Origin: Patagioenas fasciata
Lineage: Eukaryota; Chordata; Aves; Columbiformes; Columbidae
Assembly (NCBI RefSeq): GCF_037038585.1
Contig: NC_092524.1
Coordinates: 46,213,001 to 46,277,000 of the forward strand
DNA: 64,000 bases
Reading direction: 5' to 3'
Shown here: piece by piece, positions 60,501-64,000 of the stretch
How positions within the stretch are numbered: the stretch's first letter is position 1
How the letters are laid out: each line of letters starts with the position of its first letter
The notes under the pieces: generated by a model
What the model was told of the DNA's origin: nothing
The model's input: only the letters and a program-made list of their open reading frames with translations
The model's database searches: none
Program-made: the position numbers and the translations under genes

Positions 60501-63268
60501 AAAACACAAATGTAGGCAAATGAAGATTGGAACTGCAGGAGAAAGAACAGGAGGGTATGCAGGGACAGTGTCACCAAGGAAGCTGAGCAATTGTATGTGA
60601 CAGTAACAACTTAGTAAAGCTTCTTCTTGCTTGGTTGTGTGCTCCAGAAGATAACAGACCTCAGCAACAAGAGAAATAGGCACTGCATTTAAGAAATATG
60701 AAATAAACCAGTGTCACAGAATGGTGACCATGAGGACATAACTGGGGAATGAAGCACAGAAACACTCATCACTGATAGGAACGATGCAGCAAAACCAAGG
60801 TGAGCAATGGCAGCTGTACTGTTGTCAGCTTCTTGAGGATGAGACTGCTGATTAAATAACTGAGCTCGACCAAGACCACAAGAAGAACAGTGTCAAAGCA
60901 AAGACACAAAAGTGACAGCAATAATTAGGAGGGTTTACAGACATTTCGGCAAGAGGTCGAGTCTTCCATTACAGAATTTTAACCAGAACAATGGGAGTGT
61001 AGAGGCAAAGCTAAGGAAATACAAACTGAATTTTGACCCATGAAGTTGCATATTGACCTGTTTTTTGCTGTAAGGATAGTTGCTGAAGAGAGCGTTGAAT
61101 GACACAAGCTGCTCATCACTGAACTGAAGTTTTAAGAAAGCCTTCTCTGCCTCCTAATTCACTCTGGAGCATCTTGATGTTGTGGCATGAAATGATGAAT
61201 AGCATCAGAACAGAAGGCACAGCTACGGCGAATGTAAACTTGAGCAGCTGGTGTCATGCAGATCCCAGTGTCAGATGTAAAACTGCACATTATCTTCCCC
61301 TCCTTGCTTTGCTGTTGGCTTCATTATGTGAAAAAACATAGTTGATACAATGCAGGAATTGTGTGGTTCAGCCACAGGACACCAGAAAACTAGGTTTTGC
61401 GGAAGACACAATGTTTCTCAGCTCGTGTAAGAAGACATTGAAAGACTTCCTGGCACCGAGGAAAAAAGACTGTGTTAATAACCAGTTAGGAAAAGAAAAA
61501 GAAAAACTAGTAAGTATCCCAGCTGAAGCACTGTGTTAGAAAGGAAAGGAATACAGAAATGAGTTGGTTGATTTGCCTTACAAATAACAAACTCTGCAAG
61601 GGAATATCCAGAAAGGAATTAGGAACTGGCAAGGCACCAGCCATATTCACCCCATTGAGCAAGATGTGGCTATTGAAAAATTGCAACTTGAAGGTCAAAC
61701 TCAGATCTTGAACTTCAAAATTATTTCTGCTCCATGATGCAAACATGGTAGGAATACGCTGGAGCTATAAGCAGGCATCTCAGTGTCTTTCAGGGTAACA
61801 GTCTTGGGAAGAAGACCAAAGTATTAAACAGAATTACATGCCTTGTTTTTTTGACATGATCAGAGTACAACTTCTTACCTCTAGCATTAACTAGAAAAGA
61901 AGGTGACAGTATCTGGGACTTGGGATGAAGGGAAAGCCTCTCTTACGGGAGGAAGAGGCAGAAGGTGTAGAACAAGGGGGTCCCTCCGATCAACAGGGAG
62001 TGACAGTGCCTGGGGCTGAGGGGCAGCAAGGGCTGGGTGGGATGCTCTGTCACTGCACCCTTGCTCTGCAGAGATGGACAGCATCTCTCAGTGTTCCCTT
62101 CTTATTTCCGTGGTTATAGCCCTGCTGGGAATGGTTTTACGTTCCTCTCCAAGGTCTAACACAGCTTGACTCTTGGCAGTTCTCAGTGTGCTCCTGAGCT
62201 TCCTGCCCCTTGAGCAAGATCTTGCTTGTAGAAGTCACTTTCCCCCTTCCCACCTAGTTCTCAGCTCATGTTAATGTGCAGGCTCATGTTCTTCCAGGTG
62301 ACTCCGGTTTGAACAGCTTTAGATTTAATTTACACTGATGCAGGTGTGATGTGGGCTTTGGCAGTGCAGTTGCTGGATCCAGGATAAGTTTTTTAGTGTG
62401 TTAGGTACTGGGCCAGCTCCTTCACTCCAACCTGTGCCTGACGTCACCCTGTGAGGGGGCATCTCCTGACACTGTACAAGGCAATCACTGCAGACGTGGA
62501 ATTACAGCTGTCTGGTTTAGAGATCACTATGGAAGAATTAATACTTTGGATCAGTTTAGGTCCTTGCAGTCTCAAGGAGCTGAAGTGCATCTTTTCTGAA
62601 GTCAAGTGTCATTATGAAGTATTTTCTCTTTCTCTATTGTCACCAAATGGGCTGGAGTCTATTTCATCAGGCAGTATCACTTCGCTTCAGAAGTTACTTT
62701 TCTCTCCTATTTTTCCCATCTTCTGTTTTTCAGGCTTTAATGTCCTTGTGCAGATCACCTCCCCTGGGCCCAGCTTCCTCCCCTTCGCACACCAGCACTG
62801 CTGAGCACTGGTTGCTCTCCCTTTTCTGCTCTCTCCTCCTGAAAAACGATTGGAGCAGAGGGCTTGATTCCTGCTCGCCACCTCTTTACAGTCATGGTCT
62901 TGCTGGCTGCTGAGTGAACTCTGCCAGGGTACATCTCATGTTGACACTTGGACCTCTTCAGCAGCAGATTAGAGCATATGACAGCTCACAGCATACTGCA
63001 TACTTAGGGGTGCTCTCCGATGCAAATCCCCTTGTCTGTCGTGCTGGTATAGCTTGTACAGAACCTGTGCTGGGAGCTGTGGAGATTGCATTAGCCTCTC
63101 TACCTTTGACTAACCTGAATGATTGGCTTTCCTTCCGTTCTGCTGCTCATCTCCCGTTCCTTCACATTAACAAATACACCAGATAATCTCCTGGGTAAAG
63201 AGATGTGCCAGTGCAAATAAATCCTTAACTTCTCTGTTTGTCATGATTAACCCTGTTTAATCTGTTCC

Positions 63269-63350
63269 TGCTGACCCTGCTTGAGCAGGGGGTTGGACCA
63301 AATGATCTCCAGAGGTCCCTCCCCACCTCAACTGTTCTGTGACTGTGATC
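63269..63350 (+). mobile_element. CR1 LINE 3' tail fragment
   Basis: It shows the diagnostic CR1 3' sequence: 'ctgaccctgcttgagcaggg', 'ggttggacca', 'atgatctccagaggtccct', and the 'ttctgtgactgtg' terminus. Only about 80 bases remain, which is common for 5'-truncated avian CR1 insertions. Confidence 0.9.
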
Positions 63351-64000
63351 GAGCAGTCCTATCTCAGATGCAGCTCTACTCAAGTTTTCAGCCTGGTGCT
63401 GACATAGATTTGTCACCCGAGGTGAGGGCTGAGCAACTGTGTCAGCTGGCTTGACAATGTGTGTGTGCCTCTGCTTAGCACGCACTGCCTGGACCAAAAG
63501 TCTGCAGTGCCTGTAACCTGGTCTCTCAGTGGCTGAGAGTGGATGCTTTGGAAAGAATAGCACAAGTGCATGTTATCCCTCTTTTAATGCACTTCCTTGC
63601 TCTGGGAGTCAATGCTGTCAGAGCTTCCAGCAGACTAATGTGACTGATGGTCCTTTGTGGATCTGTCTTCCATGAGTTTGCTCAATTGTCCATAGAATCC
63701 TTGCCTTGTGACTGGCTCTAGTGGTTGTGGGAAGCTGCTCCATGAGATTTTGGGTTCACTGCTTTAGCCTGTTGCTCTCTCCTGACATCGCTGGTCCCTT
63801 TCACCACCACGTGGGTGCCTCCTGGTACGAGAGCTGGGTGGGATGGATGTCTGGAGGCTCCCGGAGTGTGCTGGGACCAGTCCAGCTGGGCAGAGCAGAG
63901 AGAGCAGTGCATGACACTGGGACACGTGGGTGAGTTGAGGGGGTGGAAGAATGGTTGCTGTGTGGACAGAAGTTGACTCTGCATGTTGTAACTGGGTCAC
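63351..64000. other. Non-coding end of window
   Basis: No gene, repeat or RNA recognised. Confidence 0.45.

Larger units (their letters stand above)
55701..63268. other. Non-coding, possibly first intron of a rightward gene
   Basis: No coding exon was recognised. If the 55 kb island is a promoter, this is its first intron. It contains a TG-rich microsatellite, an AT-rich palindromic block and a CAAA repeat, listed separately. Confidence 0.45.

Noticed and set aside
61340-61480. LINE-like FAEDT peptide in a plus-strand frame
   Set aside because: It resembles the F-A-D-D-T reverse-transcriptase motif only superficially, with a changed catalytic residue and no matching flanks.
55033-64000. JDP2 coding exons
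   Set aside because: I scanned for the expected start (M-M-P-G-Q-I-P) and basic-region codons and found none, so JDP2 is proposed only as a promoter candidate by position.

Overview
The window looks like vertebrate, and most likely bird, nuclear DNA. It holds one unmistakable intact protein-coding gene, FOS (c-Fos). It also contains several CR1 LINE copies, the dominant avian retrotransposon, at both young and very old levels of decay. The rest is intron-like or intergenic sequence broken by short CpG islands. No bacterial operons, CRISPR arrays, tRNA or rRNA genes were seen. The FOS protein is very close to my recollection of chicken FOS and has the same deduced length (367 aa), but it is not identical, so the species is probably a bird other than chicken.

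Layout. 1-3.2 kb: non-coding. 3.3-3.9 kb: CpG island with several RFX X-box-like palindromes, CRE-like sites and an inverted CCAAT box, read as the promoter of an unidentified transcript. 3.9-10 kb: FOS upstream flank. 10.0-13.5 kb: the complete FOS gene, with SIE/TCF/CArG/FAP module, CRE, TATA-like box, four coding exons, AU-rich 3'UTR and poly(A) signal. 15.8-16.7 kb: a second CpG island with a perfect CArG box beside an ETS site and CRE-like sites, followed by a possible two-exon transcript ending near a poly(A) signal at 17.07 kb. 17.6-18.4 kb: very old CR1/L3-like LINE relic. 20.8 kb: hAT-like relic. 22.8 kb: CR1 tail. 24.0-24.35 kb: small CpG island followed by an antisense CR1 relic. 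28.9-29.2 kb: small CpG island, then a clear CR1 3' segment at 29.7-30.6 kb. 30.6-54.5 kb: long non-coding stretch. 54.5-55.7 kb: strong CpG island with a TATA box reading rightward. 55.7-64 kb: non-coding, with a CR1 tail at 63.3 kb.

Interpretation. In other vertebrates FOS is followed by JDP2 and BATF. The TATA-containing island at 55 kb is therefore a reasonable candidate for the JDP2 promoter and non-coding first exon, but no JDP2 coding exon was found, so this rests on position only. The roughly 40 kb between FOS and that island would then be shared regulatory DNA of an AP-1 gene cluster. The most novel-looking item is the FOS-like SRE/CRE island 5.6 kb downstream of the FOS start site with its possible small spliced transcript. 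It may be a FOS enhancer, an unannotated immediate-early RNA, or both.
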